Assembly: GCF_014648315.1 (NCBI RefSeq)
Contig: NZ_BMQW01000003.1
Span: 372,001-436,000 of the forward strand
Direction of reading: 5' to 3'
Length of the DNA stretch: 64,000 bases
DNA from: Shewanella ulleungensis
GTDB lineage: Bacteria > Pseudomonadota > Gammaproteobacteria > Enterobacterales > Shewanellaceae
Made by a program: the position numbers and the translations under genes
The notes under the pieces: model-generated
The model's database searches: none
The model's input: the letters and a program-made list of their open reading frames with translations, nothing else
What the model was told of the DNA's origin: nothing
Part shown: positions 49,162 to 58,728 of the stretch, one piece after another
How the letters are laid out: the number at the start of each line of letters is the position of its first letter
Position numbering within the stretch: the first letter of the stretch is position 1

Positions 49162-50754
49162 CTAATGGCCGCTAACCATACCGCCCAAATCTTTTGCTGA
49201 GTGGTGAATAATTAACTGCGTATCGTACAGTAGTTGCGTCATATCTGTTAAGAAGCCTGTTTCAATAGCCAGTACACCCACAATCGATAATACGATGGTG
49301 TAAGGTAATGCCATCCAAACCATGCGACCATAAGACAGACGAATAAGCGGTGCAATTGCTGATGTCAACAAGAATAAAAATGCTGCTTGGCCATTGGGTG
49401 TTGCCACTGAAGGAAGGTTAGTCCCTGTGTTTATTGCAACAGCTAACAGGTCGAACTGATCACGAGTAATTTGGCCATTCAATAACGCCGCTTTAACTTC
49501 GTTAATGTATACCGTACCCACAAAAACGTTATCACTCACCATAGACAATAAACCGTTAGCGATATAGAAAATCACTAATTGCATATTACCTTCATAACTT
49601 AATGCCCATTGAATCACTGGCGCGAACAAGCCTTGGTCAATGATCACACCAACAACGGCGAAGAACACTGCTAAAAGTGCGGTAAACGGTAACGCTTCTT
49701 CAAATGCTTTACCCAATGCATGTTCATCAGTCACACCATTAAAGGCAGTTGCTAAAATAATGACAGATAAACCGATTAGGCCTACAGACGCTAAATGCAG
49801 TGCTAAGCCGACAATTAACCAAATACCAATTAATGCCTGAATAACCAATTTCATTTTATCTTGATTGGTTCGGTGCGAATCTTCGTGTGCGGCGTAGTCA
49901 GTTAAAATGCGATGAACTGCATCAGGTAACTGTGCGCCATAACCAAACCATTTTAATTTTTCTACAAGGAAACAAGTAAAAATACCCGCAAACAATACCG
50001 GCATAGTTACAGGTGACATACGTAAAAAGAACTCACCAAACTGCCAATGAGCTTGCGCTGCAATGATTAAGTTTTGTGGTTCACCCACCATGGTACATAC
50101 ACCACCTAAAGCAGTACCAATACCAGAATGCATTAATAGGTTACGTAAAAATGCCCTAAATGCTTCTAATTCATCATCGTTTAGTTGCCCTGACGATTCA
50201 GATGTATGGTCATGGCCATCATTGTCGCTAAAGCTCTTGCCTGAAGCGACTTTATGGTAAATAGAGTAAAAACCAACAGCCACTGCAATAATGACTGCAA
50301 TAACGGTTAACGCGTCTAAAAAGGCCGATAAAAAGGCGGATGCAGTACAGAACATCAATGACACGATAATTTTTGAACGAACTTTAGTGATCATTTTGGT
50401 AAATACAAACAGCAATAGCTGTTTCATAAAGTAAATACCAGCAACCATAAAGACTAATAGTAAAAGCACTTCTAGGTTAGCTTCAATTTCATGCAGAACC
50501 TGGGTGGGTGATGTCATGCCTATCATCACCGCTTCAATTGCAAGCAAGCCTCCTGGCTGTAACGGATAACATTTTAATGCCATCGCGAGTGTAAAAATAA
50601 ATTCAACTACCAGAACCCATCCTGCGACAAATGGACTGACATAAAAGAACAGCAGGGGATTAATAATTAAAAATGCCAAAATGGCGTATTTGTACCACTT
50701 AGGCGAATTACCTAAAAAGTTAACAAATAGCGCTTGACCCTTGGTTGCCTGCAT
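49162..50754 (-). CDS. nhaB: Na+/H+ antiporter NhaB
   Basis: 530-aa polytopic antiporter for sodium extrusion. From the ATG at 50754 (with GGAGAGG upstream) it begins [22 protein letters not shown], the family N-terminus; the longer frame is not coding-like. [55 protein letters not shown] and [22 protein letters not shown] are NhaB signatures. A perfect FNR-type box lies about 115 bases upstream. Followed by a terminator and dsbB. Confidence 0.95.
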   Translation of the reverse strand: MQATKGQALFVNFLGNSPKWYKYAILAFLIINPLLFFYVSPFVAGWVLVVEFIFTLAMALKCYPLQPGGLLAIEAVMIGMTSPTQVLHEIEANLEVLLLLVFMVAGIYFMKQLLLFVFTKMITKVRSKIIVSLMFCTASAFLSAFLDALTVIAVIIAVAVGFYSIYHKVASGKSFSDNDGHDHTSESSGQLNDDELEAFRAFLRNLLMHSGIGTALGGVCTMVGEPQNLIIAAQAHWQFGEFFLRMSPVTMPVLFAGIFTCFLVEKLKWFGYGAQLPDAVHRILTDYAAHEDSHRTNQDKMKLVIQALIGIWLIVGLALHLASVGLIGLSVIILATAFNGVTDEHALGKAFEEALPFTALLAVFFAVVGVIIDQGLFAPVIQWALSYEGNMQLVIFYIANGLLSMVSDNVFVGTVYINEVKAALLNGQITRDQFDLLAVAINTGTNLPSVATPNGQAAFLFLLTSAIAPLIRLSYGRMVWMALPYTIVLSIVGVLAIETGFLTDMTQLLYDTQLIIHHSAKDLGGMVSGH

Positions 50755-50868
50755 AGCAGCCTCTCCGATATTGTTATTGTGACAGTATTGGTACCATTTC
50801 TTGATAGCAAACAACACATTCTTATTTTCAACAGGTTGGGAGAATAGAGGCAAGTTCAGATTTAAAAC

Positions 50869-50882
50869 TTGATGAAAATCAA
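50869..50882. promoter_or_regulatory. Predicted FNR/EtrA-binding site
   Basis: TTGATgaaaATCAA is a perfect match to the FNR consensus TTGAT-N4-ATCAA. It lies about 115 bases upstream of the nhaB start. Anaerobic regulation of nhaB is inferred only. Confidence 0.55.
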
Positions 50883-51281
50883 TATTTCATTAATTTTCAT
50901 TAAAACTCTACCTACTATAATATTACAAATTGCCTGTAAATTAGTTGAAAATAGTAACGTATTGGTATTACAAACAAGGTGTTAACGCACATTTTTATGT
51001 GGCAAACTCGATATGGCTCATTATTTCGTCGATAGTGTAGCTTAAACGAATCTCATTGCAATGCCGTAGTGCGCGCAAAAAAACTACACAGCACTAACAA
51101 ACTAGCTACATGAGTATATACTAAACTTGTTTGATTTTATCGACATAAATCGCGATATGTTGATGATAATAGTCGAGTAATGTGAAGTGAATTCAATTAA
51201 TCCGATTTGAATTAATTCGGTGTGTTTAAAAAAGCATCATTACATGCGTTGTGAATAAACAATGGTTTTTATTTTCCACCG

Positions 51282-51298
51282 CTCTGGTATGATCAGTG
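51282..51298. promoter_or_regulatory. Predicted FadR operator
   Basis: CTCTGGTATGATCAGTG resembles the FadR consensus (CTGGT-N2-GAYCAG core). Its centre is about 50 bases before the fadR start, where binding could block transcription, suggesting autoregulation. Confidence 0.55.
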
Positions 51299-51339
51299 CA
51301 ATAGTTTCGCCATTGTTTAGCAATAGGATATGAAGGCTA

Positions 51340-52059
51340 ATGATCATCAATGCCAAAGGCCCAGCAAGTTTCGCCGAAAAGTACATTGTTCGTTCCATTT
51401 GGGAAAACAAGTTTCCACCCGGATCAATTTTACCTGCTGAACGTGAGCTTTCTGAACTCATTGGGGTGACTCGCACAACATTACGTGAAGTTCTTCAACG
51501 GTTAGCTCGTGATGGTTGGTTGAAAATTCAACATGGTAAGCCAACCCAAGTGAATAACTTTTGGGAAACATCAGGACTTAATATTCTTGAGACCATTGCG
51601 GATTTAAATCCAGATGGATTTCCGTTGTTGGTTGACCAACTTATGTCCGCACGTGGCAATGTCAGTAACATTTATTTTCGAGCATCGATTAGACATAATC
51701 CAGATAAAGCCATTGCCGCTTTAGCAGGTATTCATTCGTTAGAAAACGATGCTGAAGCTTATGCCGAGTTTGATTATCAACTGCACCACACTTTGGCTTT
51801 TGCGTCTGGAAATCCACTGTATGTATTAATTTTGAATGGTTTTAAAGGTTTATATAATCGTGTGGGTCGTTTTTACTTTTCGAGTCAAGAAGCTCGAGAA
51901 TTAACCATGCGTTTTTATATCAAGCTTGAACAATTGGCAAAAGATAAAAATTATGCCGAAGTTCCAACATTAATGCGTAATAATGGCATTGAGAGCGGTA
52001 AATTATGGCAAAAACTGCGTGATGATATGCCCGCTGAAATCGGTCATGACAAAAGCTAA
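51340..52059 (+). CDS. fadR: Fatty acid metabolism regulator FadR
   Basis: 239-aa GntR-family regulator responding to long-chain acyl-CoA. N-terminal winged helix: SFAEKYIVRSIWENKFPPGSILPAERELSELIGVTRTTLREVLQRLARDGWL. C-terminal seven-helix acyl-CoA domain: ILETIADLNPDGFPLLVDQLMSAR and GLYNRVGRFYFSSQEAREL. Family length and order are typical. Divergent from nhaB and convergent with spoVR, the same neighbourhood as in E. coli. A FadR-type box precedes it. Confidence 0.95.
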   Translation: MIINAKGPASFAEKYIVRSIWENKFPPGSILPAERELSELIGVTRTTLREVLQRLARDGWLKIQHGKPTQVNNFWETSGLNILETIADLNPDGFPLLVDQLMSARGNVSNIYFRASIRHNPDKAIAALAGIHSLENDAEAYAEFDYQLHHTLAFASGNPLYVLILNGFKGLYNRVGRFYFSSQEARELTMRFYIKLEQLAKDKNYAEVPTLMRNNGIESGKLWQKLRDDMPAEIGHDKS

Positions 52060-52082
52060 ATTAGCTTGATTGTTTAATCATG

Positions 52083-52112
52083 CAAGCCAATCGTTTAACG
52101 ATTGGCTTTTTT
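52083..52112 (+). terminator. Rho-independent terminator after fadR
   Basis: AAGCCAATCGTT and AACGATTGGCTT form a long stem followed by TTTT. Placed between convergent fadR and spoVR; only the plus strand has a T-run. Confidence 0.85.
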
Positions 52113-52139
52113 ATGTCCATAAACTAAAGGTTGATATGC

Positions 52140-53684
52140 CTAAGCGATAACGTTAAATGAGGAATGATGTGGTTGTTGCTCCATTTCAGGACATGTTGAT
52201 ATTACTTTTATCATGCCCAGTTCATCAACTTGCTCGAGTGTCACATTAAATCCCCATAATCGATGCAGATGTTTTAATACTTCCTGATGATTGTCTGCCA
52301 ACGGGATATTATCAAAAGGAATATACCGAAGCGTGATTGAACGGTCGCCATTGACCAGTACTTGCTGTACCTGAATATTAGGTTCGATGTTAGACAAGTT
52401 ATACTGTTGCGACAGTGTATTACGGATGTCTTGATAACCTTGTTCATCGTGAATGGCCGATACGGCTAAATGACTGCGTTTTTCATCATCTAAAATACCA
52501 AATAATTTAAAGTCTCTTATTACCTTAGGAGACAAGTATTGGCTGATAAAGCTCTCATCTTTAAAGTTTTGCATAGCAAAATGTACAGTGGTTAGCCAGT
52601 CGCTGCCAGCTATATCGGGAAACCATTTACGGTCTTCATCTGTTGGGGTTTCACAAATTCGCCTAATATCAATAAACATTGCAAACCCTAATGCGTAAGG
52701 ATTAATGCCATTATAGTAAGGGCTATTATAAGAAGGCTGCGCGACGACTGCAGTGTGACTTTGTAAAAACTCCAACATAAAACGGTCGCTCAGTTTACCG
52801 GTATCATAAAGGCGATTCAGGATTGTGTAATGCCAAAATGTTGCCCAGCCTTCATTCATTACCTGAGTTTGTTTTTGAGGGTAAAAATATTGCGCCATTT
52901 TACGCACTATACGCACCAGTTCACGTTGCCAAGGTGCCAATAAAGGGGCGTTTTTTTCGATAAAATACAGAATATTCTCTTGCGGCTCTTCAGGGAAAAC
53001 TTTACGGCTATCTTCGGGTATTTTTTGCGGTGATATGGGTATGGTGCGCCATAAATCGTTAACTTGAGTTTGCAGGTAATCCTCGCGCTCTTGTTGGCGT
53101 GCTTGTTCTTCTTTAAATGACACTTCAGCAGGTCGCTTGTAACGATCTACGCCATAATTCATTAAGGCATGACAAGAGTCGAGCGTCAGCTCAACCTGCT
53201 CAATCCCGTATTTCACTTCACATTCTCGAATGTAGTTTTTGGCAAACACTAGGTAATCTATAATTGAGCTGGCGTCTGTCCAGGTTTTAAATAAATAGTT
53301 ATTCTTAAAAAAACTGTTATGGCCATAACACGCATGCGCCATCACAAGTGCCTGCATCGTGATGGTGTTTTCTTCCATTAAATAGGCAATGCAAGGGTCT
53401 GAGTTAATCACAATCTCGTAGGCAAGGCCCATTTGCCCGCGTTTATAACCTTGCTCTGTTTCAATAAAACGTTTACCAAACGACCAATGGGTATACCCTA
53501 TTGGCATCCCAATACCTGCATAAGCGTCCATCATTTGCTCGGCGGTTATAATTTCAATTTGGTTGGGGTATGCATCCAATTTGAAAAAATCCGCAGCTTC
53601 AGCAATGGCTTGCTGGTATTGGTCTAGTAAATCGAATGTCCACTCGGGTCCATCATCTAACGGCTTGCGAGTTGCTTTAACCAT
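52140..53684 (-). CDS. ycgB: SpoVR family protein (YcgB)
   Basis: 514 aa. WTFDLLDQYQQAIAEAADFFKLDAYPNQIEIITAEQMMDAYAGIGMPIGYTHWSFGKRF at the N-terminus is highly typical, as are ALVMAHACYGHNSFFKNNYLF and MNEGWATFWHYTILNRLYD further in. His/Glu-rich motifs suggest metal binding, but the biochemical role is unknown. Third gene of the prkA-yeaH-spoVR module; starts 9 bases after yeaH. In E. coli it is separated from yeaGH but here the three are contiguous. Confidence 0.94.
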   Translation of the reverse strand: MVKATRKPLDDGPEWTFDLLDQYQQAIAEAADFFKLDAYPNQIEIITAEQMMDAYAGIGMPIGYTHWSFGKRFIETEQGYKRGQMGLAYEIVINSDPCIAYLMEENTITMQALVMAHACYGHNSFFKNNYLFKTWTDASSIIDYLVFAKNYIRECEVKYGIEQVELTLDSCHALMNYGVDRYKRPAEVSFKEEQARQQEREDYLQTQVNDLWRTIPISPQKIPEDSRKVFPEEPQENILYFIEKNAPLLAPWQRELVRIVRKMAQYFYPQKQTQVMNEGWATFWHYTILNRLYDTGKLSDRFMLEFLQSHTAVVAQPSYNSPYYNGINPYALGFAMFIDIRRICETPTDEDRKWFPDIAGSDWLTTVHFAMQNFKDESFISQYLSPKVIRDFKLFGILDDEKRSHLAVSAIHDEQGYQDIRNTLSQQYNLSNIEPNIQVQQVLVNGDRSITLRYIPFDNIPLADNHQEVLKHLHRLWGFNVTLEQVDELGMIKVISTCPEMEQQPHHSSFNVIA

Positions 53685-53693
53685 GATTGCCCC

Positions 53694-54959
53694 CTATACA
53701 GCCTGTTTTTTAAAGAGTTCGCGAAATACCGGGTAAATGTCTTCAGCTTCACGAATGTGTTGCACAGCAATATTATCAAATTGTTGCTGCAGGTCCTGGT
53801 ACTGATTCCATAAGGTTTGATGGGCTCGGTGGGTGATTTCGATATAACTGAAATAACGCACCTTGGGTAAAATATGATTGGCCAATAAGTCATGGCAGTG
53901 GGGCGAATCATCGGCCCAATTATCACCGTCTGATGCTTGAGCTGCGTAAATATTCCATTCGTTTTCGGGGTAACGTGCTTGTTGTATTTCATTCATTAAC
54001 TTCAATGCACTCGATACTATGGTACCGCCTGTCTCTTGTGAGTAAAAAAACTCATGCTCGTCAACTTCTTTGGCTTGGGTATGGTGACGGATATAGACCA
54101 CTTCAAGATTTTTATAACTGCGGGTTAAAAACAAATATAGTAATATGTAAAACCGTTTGGCGATGTCTTTAGTCGCTTGATCCATAGAGCCAGAAACATC
54201 CATTAAACAGAACATCACCGCTTGGCTAGAGGGTTTCTCTTGTTTTGAGTAATTGTTGAAACGTAAGTCAAAAGTGTCGATAAACGGAACCTTGGCGATC
54301 TGTTTTTTGAGTAATTCAATTTGTTCTTTTAGCGCGATAATTTTCTCAGCTTTTGAGCCTGGTGTATTTTGTAATTGTTCAAGCTCGACTTCTAACAATT
54401 TGAGAGTGCGCTTTTTATTGCCCGACATTGCAATACGCCGCGCAAGTGATGAACGTAGTGAGCGAACAATATTGATATTTGCGGGAACACCGTCATTAGT
54501 AAAACCAGCACGATAAGTTTGGTATTCAACCAATTTATTCAGGCGATTGTTTTGCAAGTTGGGTAATGCTAAGTCTTCAAATAACAATTCAAGATATTCA
54601 TCTTTTGATATATTAAATACGAAATCGTCATTACCTTCGCCGCTGTCGGAGGCATCGCCTTGACCCGCACCACCTTGACCACCATTAGGGCGTTTTATCT
54701 GGTCGCCGCGATTAAACTGATCATTACCAGGATGAACACGATTACGTTTGCCGCCTTGACCTTGTCTAAATAACGGTTCACTGATATCGCGGGTTGGAAT
54801 ACTGATCTCTTCCCCTTTATCAATATCAGTAACACTACGCCGTGTTACAGCATCGCTCACCGCTTTTTTGATTTGTTTTTTATAGCGTTCAATAAAACGC
54901 TGACGATTAACCGTGCTTTTCCCTTTGGCATTGAGTCGTCTATCGATAAAGTTTGCCAT
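53694..54959 (-). CDS. yeaH: YeaH family von Willebrand-like protein (UPF0229)
   Basis: 421 aa. N-terminal [31 protein letters not shown], a Gly/Asn-rich linker around 75-110 ([20 protein letters not shown]), and a C-terminal VWA-like domain with the MIDAS pattern [20 protein letters not shown]. Works with the PrkA kinase; molecular role unclear. Follows prkA by 56 bases. Confidence 0.93.
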   Translation of the reverse strand: MANFIDRRLNAKGKSTVNRQRFIERYKKQIKKAVSDAVTRRSVTDIDKGEEISIPTRDISEPLFRQGQGGKRNRVHPGNDQFNRGDQIKRPNGGQGGAGQGDASDSGEGNDDFVFNISKDEYLELLFEDLALPNLQNNRLNKLVEYQTYRAGFTNDGVPANINIVRSLRSSLARRIAMSGNKKRTLKLLEVELEQLQNTPGSKAEKIIALKEQIELLKKQIAKVPFIDTFDLRFNNYSKQEKPSSQAVMFCLMDVSGSMDQATKDIAKRFYILLYLFLTRSYKNLEVVYIRHHTQAKEVDEHEFFYSQETGGTIVSSALKLMNEIQQARYPENEWNIYAAQASDGDNWADDSPHCHDLLANHILPKVRYFSYIEITHRAHQTLWNQYQDLQQQFDNIAVQHIREAEDIYPVFRELFKKQAV

Positions 54960-55015
54960 ACGCCCCCCAAGTCAATGATCTGGCTGAGTTTGTCTCAGCC
55001 AGGGCTGGGTATTGA

Positions 55016-56950
55016 TTACGATGATTTTCGTACGCGTAAATACCATTCAGACAATAAACGGACTTGTTTTTTTGTGTAGCCTTTTTCCATCATCCGATTA
55101 ACAAAGTCATCGTGTTTGCGTTGATCATCGTTAGAGGTTTTGGCATTAAAAGAGATAACAGGTAACAAGTCTTCGGTATTAGAAAACATTTTCTTTTCAA
55201 TTACCGTTCGAAGTTTCTCATAGCTGGTCCACAATGGATTGTTACCTTCATTGTTGGCTCTAGCACGTAAAACAAAATTAACGATTTCATTACGGAAGTC
55301 TTTAGGGTTGCTAATGCCTGCAGGTTTTTCTATTTTTTCTAGTTCAGCATTCAATGCACCACGGTCAAACAATTGTCCTGTTTCAGGGTCGCGATATTCT
55401 TGATCTTGGATCCAGAAGTCTGCGTAGGTGACATAACGGTCAAAGATGTTTTGACCGTACTCTGAATAAGACTCGAGGTAGGCAGTTTGTATTTCTTTGC
55501 CTATAAACTCCACGTATTTCGGGATGAGGTATCCTTTAAGAAACTCAAGGTACTTTTCGCCTGTTTCATTTGGGAATTGTTCTTGCTCAATTTGTTTTTC
55601 AAGCACATAGAATAAATGCACTGGATTTGCGGCAATTTCAGTGCTGTCAAAGTTGAATACCCGTGACAAAATCTTAAAGGCAAAACGAGTCGATAACCCT
55701 TGCATACCTTCGTCAACTCCGGCGTAGTCTCGATACTCTTGGTAAGATTTTGCTTTTGGATCAGTGTCTTTTAAACTTTCGCCATTGTAGACACGCATTT
55801 TAGAATATATCGATGAATTATCTGGGGTTTTGAGGCGTGACAATACACTAAATTGCGCTAAGGTTTCTAAAGTGCCAGGGGCGCAAGGCGCTGCCGATAA
55901 TTCAGAATTGACTAACAGTTTTTGATAGATTGCCATTTCTTCTGAAACACGCAAACAATATGGCACTTTAACAATATAAACTCTGTCTAAAAAAGCCTCG
56001 TTGTTTTTGTTATTTCTAAAGGTTGACCATTCCGACTCGTTTGAATGAGCCAAAATAATCCCATTGTAGGGCAGTGCAGATAACCCCTCTGTACCATTAT
56101 AATTACCTTCTTGAGTCGCGGTTAATAATGGATGTAACACTTTAATCGGTGCTTTAAACATCTCCACAAATTCCATCAAGCCCTGGTTGGCGCGGCACAG
56201 CGCACCTGAGTATGCATAAGCGTCGGCATCGTCTTGTGAAAAATGTTCAAGTTGACGAATATCAACCTTTCCCACTAATGCTGAAATATCTTGATTGTTC
56301 TCATCCCCAGGTTCTGTTTTAGCAATACCTATTTGATCTAACACTGATGGATAAACTTTAACAACTCTAAATTTTGATATGTCTCCACCGTAATGATGCA
56401 ATCGTTTAACTGCCCAAGGCGACATGATAGTTTTAAGATAGCGAGCCGGGATATTGTACTCGCTCATAAGTAAACTGCTGTCTTCTTCAGGATCAAATAA
56501 ACAAAAAGGGTGATCGTTGACGGGGCTGCGCATTCCATCGGCACTGAGAATATAGATAGGGACTTGTTGCATTAATGCTTTTAACTTTTCAGCGAGAGAT
56601 GATTTACCACCACCTACAGGTCCAAGTAAATAAAGGATCTGTTTTGATTCTTCTAATCCTTGAGCAGAATGTTTTAAATAAGCCACGATTTGTTCGATGG
56701 CGTCTTCCATACCATAAAAATCTTTAAAAGCAGGGTAGCTTGCAATTAAGCGGTTGGAGAAAATCCGACTCAAGATAGGGTTTTTAGCCGTGTCGACCAT
56801 CTTCGCTTCACCAATGGCCATTAATAATCGTTCTGCCGCAGACACATATGCGCTTTTGTCTTGCTTACAAATATCAAGGAATTGCTCTAAGGTGTATTCC
56901 TCATCGAGCTTTTTCTCATAACGTTGTTGATAATGCTCAAATATGCCCAT
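55016..56950 (-). CDS. yeaG: PrkA family serine protein kinase (YeaG)
   Basis: 644 aa, the same length as E. coli YeaG. AAA+ type core with Walker A LLGPVGGGKSSLAEKL near residue 105, and the N-terminus MGIFEHYQQRYEKKLDEEYTLEQFLDICK. The C-terminal PrkA domain is seen from about residue 420. Stress- and starvation-induced kinase in E. coli. The ATG at 56950 follows GAGGGGG; an upstream extension is not coding-like. First gene of prkA-yeaH-spoVR. Confidence 0.95.
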   Translation of the reverse strand: MGIFEHYQQRYEKKLDEEYTLEQFLDICKQDKSAYVSAAERLLMAIGEAKMVDTAKNPILSRIFSNRLIASYPAFKDFYGMEDAIEQIVAYLKHSAQGLEESKQILYLLGPVGGGKSSLAEKLKALMQQVPIYILSADGMRSPVNDHPFCLFDPEEDSSLLMSEYNIPARYLKTIMSPWAVKRLHHYGGDISKFRVVKVYPSVLDQIGIAKTEPGDENNQDISALVGKVDIRQLEHFSQDDADAYAYSGALCRANQGLMEFVEMFKAPIKVLHPLLTATQEGNYNGTEGLSALPYNGIILAHSNESEWSTFRNNKNNEAFLDRVYIVKVPYCLRVSEEMAIYQKLLVNSELSAAPCAPGTLETLAQFSVLSRLKTPDNSSIYSKMRVYNGESLKDTDPKAKSYQEYRDYAGVDEGMQGLSTRFAFKILSRVFNFDSTEIAANPVHLFYVLEKQIEQEQFPNETGEKYLEFLKGYLIPKYVEFIGKEIQTAYLESYSEYGQNIFDRYVTYADFWIQDQEYRDPETGQLFDRGALNAELEKIEKPAGISNPKDFRNEIVNFVLRARANNEGNNPLWTSYEKLRTVIEKKMFSNTEDLLPVISFNAKTSNDDQRKHDDFVNRMMEKGYTKKQVRLLSEWYLRVRKSS

Positions 56951-57202
56951 GGTAACCCCCTCAAAACATACAGTTGTCTCACTTTTAAAAGCCAAAGTGA
57001 TGGGAGAGGAACTAGTGGAATATACTGCTAGACCTATCCTGATATATTAGGCTTTACGACTAAAGTGTAGGACAGGGGAAACGACTTAGCTAAATTTTAT
57101 TTAAAAATAAATTAAATAAAAACAAAGACAAACAGTAGCATTTGCAATAGTTGCAAAAATAGGAATAGTCAGAAAGTATTAATTCCGATGAATTGCAGAC
57201 AT

Positions 57203-57233
57203 AAAAAAGGAGCCTTAAAGGCTCCTTGTTTTT
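57203..57233 (-). terminator. Terminator of sodB
   Basis: GGAGCC-ttaaa-GGCTCC stem with a T-run on the minus strand (AAAAAA on the plus strand), 15 bases after the sodB stop codon. The plus side is also T-rich. Confidence 0.85.
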
Positions 57234-57247
57234 ACTGTAAATTAAGA

Positions 57248-57832
57248 TTAAGCAGCAAAGTTTTTGTTAACAAATTCCCAGTTAACAAGTTGCCAGAAGT
57301 GAGCTAAATACTCTGGACGTGCGTTACGGTAATCAACGTAGTATGCATGTTCCCACACGTCTACAGTTAATAGAATAGTAACTGATTCATCCGTTAACGG
57401 AGTTGCAGCATTGCTGGTGTTAACGATAGCTAAAGAACCGTCAGCTTTTTTCACAAGCCAAGTCCAAGCGCTACCGAAGTTGTTTACTGCAGAATCAGTA
57501 AACTTAGCTTTGAATTCTTCGAAAGAACCGAAAGATGCATTGATAGCAGCAGCGATATCGCCAGTTGCTTCGCCGCCAGCGTTAGGCGCTAAACAGTTCC
57601 AGTAAAAAGTGTGGTTCCAAACTTGAGCTGCGTTGTTGAACATGCCACCTGTTGAAGTTTTAACAACTTCTTCTAGCGTCTTGCCAGCAAATTCAGTTCC
57701 TTCAACTAAACCATTTAGTTTTACCACATATGTATTGTGGTGCTTACCGTAATGGAACTCGATAGTTTCTTGTGAAATGTGCGGTTCAAGTGCGTTCTTT
57801 GCATAAGGTAATGCTGGTAGTTCGAAAGCCAT
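57248..57832 (-). CDS. sodB: Superoxide dismutase [Fe]
   Basis: 194-aa cytosolic Fe-SOD. MAFELPALPYAKNALEPHISQETIEFHYGKHHNTYVVKLN carries the first metal His; GMFNNAAQVWNHTFYWNCL the second; DVWEHAYYVDYRNARPEYL the Asp and third His. The GGMFNNAAQVWNHTFYW and AAINASFGSFEEFK features fit the iron form. A predicted promoter lies upstream. Divergent from grxD. Confidence 0.97.
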   Translation of the reverse strand: MAFELPALPYAKNALEPHISQETIEFHYGKHHNTYVVKLNGLVEGTEFAGKTLEEVVKTSTGGMFNNAAQVWNHTFYWNCLAPNAGGEATGDIAAAINASFGSFEEFKAKFTDSAVNNFGSAWTWLVKKADGSLAIVNTSNAATPLTDESVTILLTVDVWEHAYYVDYRNARPEYLAHFWQLVNWEFVNKNFAA

Positions 57833-58285
57833 TAGTATCTCTCCATGGATTCAGGTTATCGTTTTTGTTTACCAATCAGGTAACATTGCTCTATTACTAT
57901 TGTACTGATTATTTTTGTGATGTGAATCATTGTTTGGCGAATTAACGTCAGCGTGAGGTTTTAAATGCTTAGCAAACGAGCCAATGTACTTAAACTTAAG
58001 CTTTTGTTACATTTTTACTGCTTGTAGGTTTGTTTTTAATCGTATCAATACAAAATTGTTATCCTGGCAATATACGTATTTGTAATGGCGTGTGACATAG
58101 TTTGCTGGTTGATTATTTAATAGGAAATTACTTAAGCATTAATCCTACCCAAGATATTTTTATCTATAATCTTTGCTTCTATTTTATGGATTTTAAATAA
58201 ACCTTACAATCTATGGGATTTTGTTATTGTCTCAGGTGTCGTACAATAGCAATTATGTGTTCAGTCGTCGTACTTAGGAAATCAA
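57833..58285. other. Divergent promoter region between sodB and grxD
   Basis: 453 bases without a gene. It contains a predicted sodB promoter and a short hairpin (TTACC-aatca-GGTAA, 57869-57883) in the sodB leader. I saw no clear Fur box. Confidence 0.5.
57899..57926 (-). promoter_or_regulatory. Predicted sodB promoter
   Basis: On the minus strand TTCACA and TACAAT are separated by 16 bases, a fair sigma-70 match about 70 bases before the sodB ATG. Confidence 0.5.
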
Positions 58286-58627
58286 ATGGAAACTGTAGAA
58301 AAGATTAAACAGCAAATTAGCGAAAACCCAATTATCGTGTACATGAAAGGTTCGCCTAAATTACCAAGCTGTGGATTTTCATCTCAGGTTGCTCAAGTGA
58401 TGATCAACTGTGGTGAACAATTTGCATTCGTAGACATTTTACAGCACCCAGATATTCGTGCTGAATTACCAAAATTTGCTAACTGGCCAACATTCCCACA
58501 ATTATGGGTGGAAGGCGAGCTGATTGGTGGTTGTGACATCATCACAGAAATGTTCCAAAAAGGTGAGCTTCAGCCAATTATTAAAGCCACTGCTGATAAA
58601 TTCCGCACAGAAGATGCAGCAGAGTAA
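58286..58627 (+). CDS. grxD: Monothiol glutaredoxin Grx4
   Basis: 113 aa. CGFS active site in KLPSCGFSSQVAQ, preceded by IVYMKGSP, and the glutathione-binding NWPTFPQLWVEGELIGGCDI. Involved in FeS cluster carriage. AGGAAATCAA precedes the ATG. Adjacent and divergent to sodB, as often in gammaproteobacteria. Confidence 0.96.
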   Translation: METVEKIKQQISENPIIVYMKGSPKLPSCGFSSQVAQVMINCGEQFAFVDILQHPDIRAELPKFANWPTFPQLWVEGELIGGCDIITEMFQKGELQPIIKATADKFRTEDAAE

Positions 58628-58655
58628 TCGTTAATCTGTGATGTGTTTTTTGTCA

Positions 58656-58695
58656 TAAAAAAAGCCCCTATAGCAATTGCTATAGGGGTTTTTTA
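58656..58695. terminator. Bidirectional terminator between grxD and uraA
   Basis: A 24-bp perfect palindrome (58665-58688, CCCCTATAGCAATTGCTATAGGGG in its arms) with A- and T-runs on both sides, between two convergent genes. Confidence 0.9.
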
Positions 58696-58728
58696 TTACC
58701 TGCTATTTAACAGAGTAAGTAATATCTC

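Larger units (their letters stand above)
50755..51339. other. Divergent regulatory region between nhaB and fadR
   Basis: 585 bases of AT-rich DNA without a gene (a 78-codon minus-strand frame at 51240-51476 is the shadow of fadR). It holds an FNR-type box near nhaB and a FadR-type box near fadR, listed separately, plus a short direct repeat (AATTAATCCGA / AATTAATTCGG, around 51196-51222). Confidence 0.6.

Noticed and set aside
51240..51476. 78-codon minus-strand frame opposite fadR
   Set aside because: Shadow of the fadR coding sequence on the other strand.
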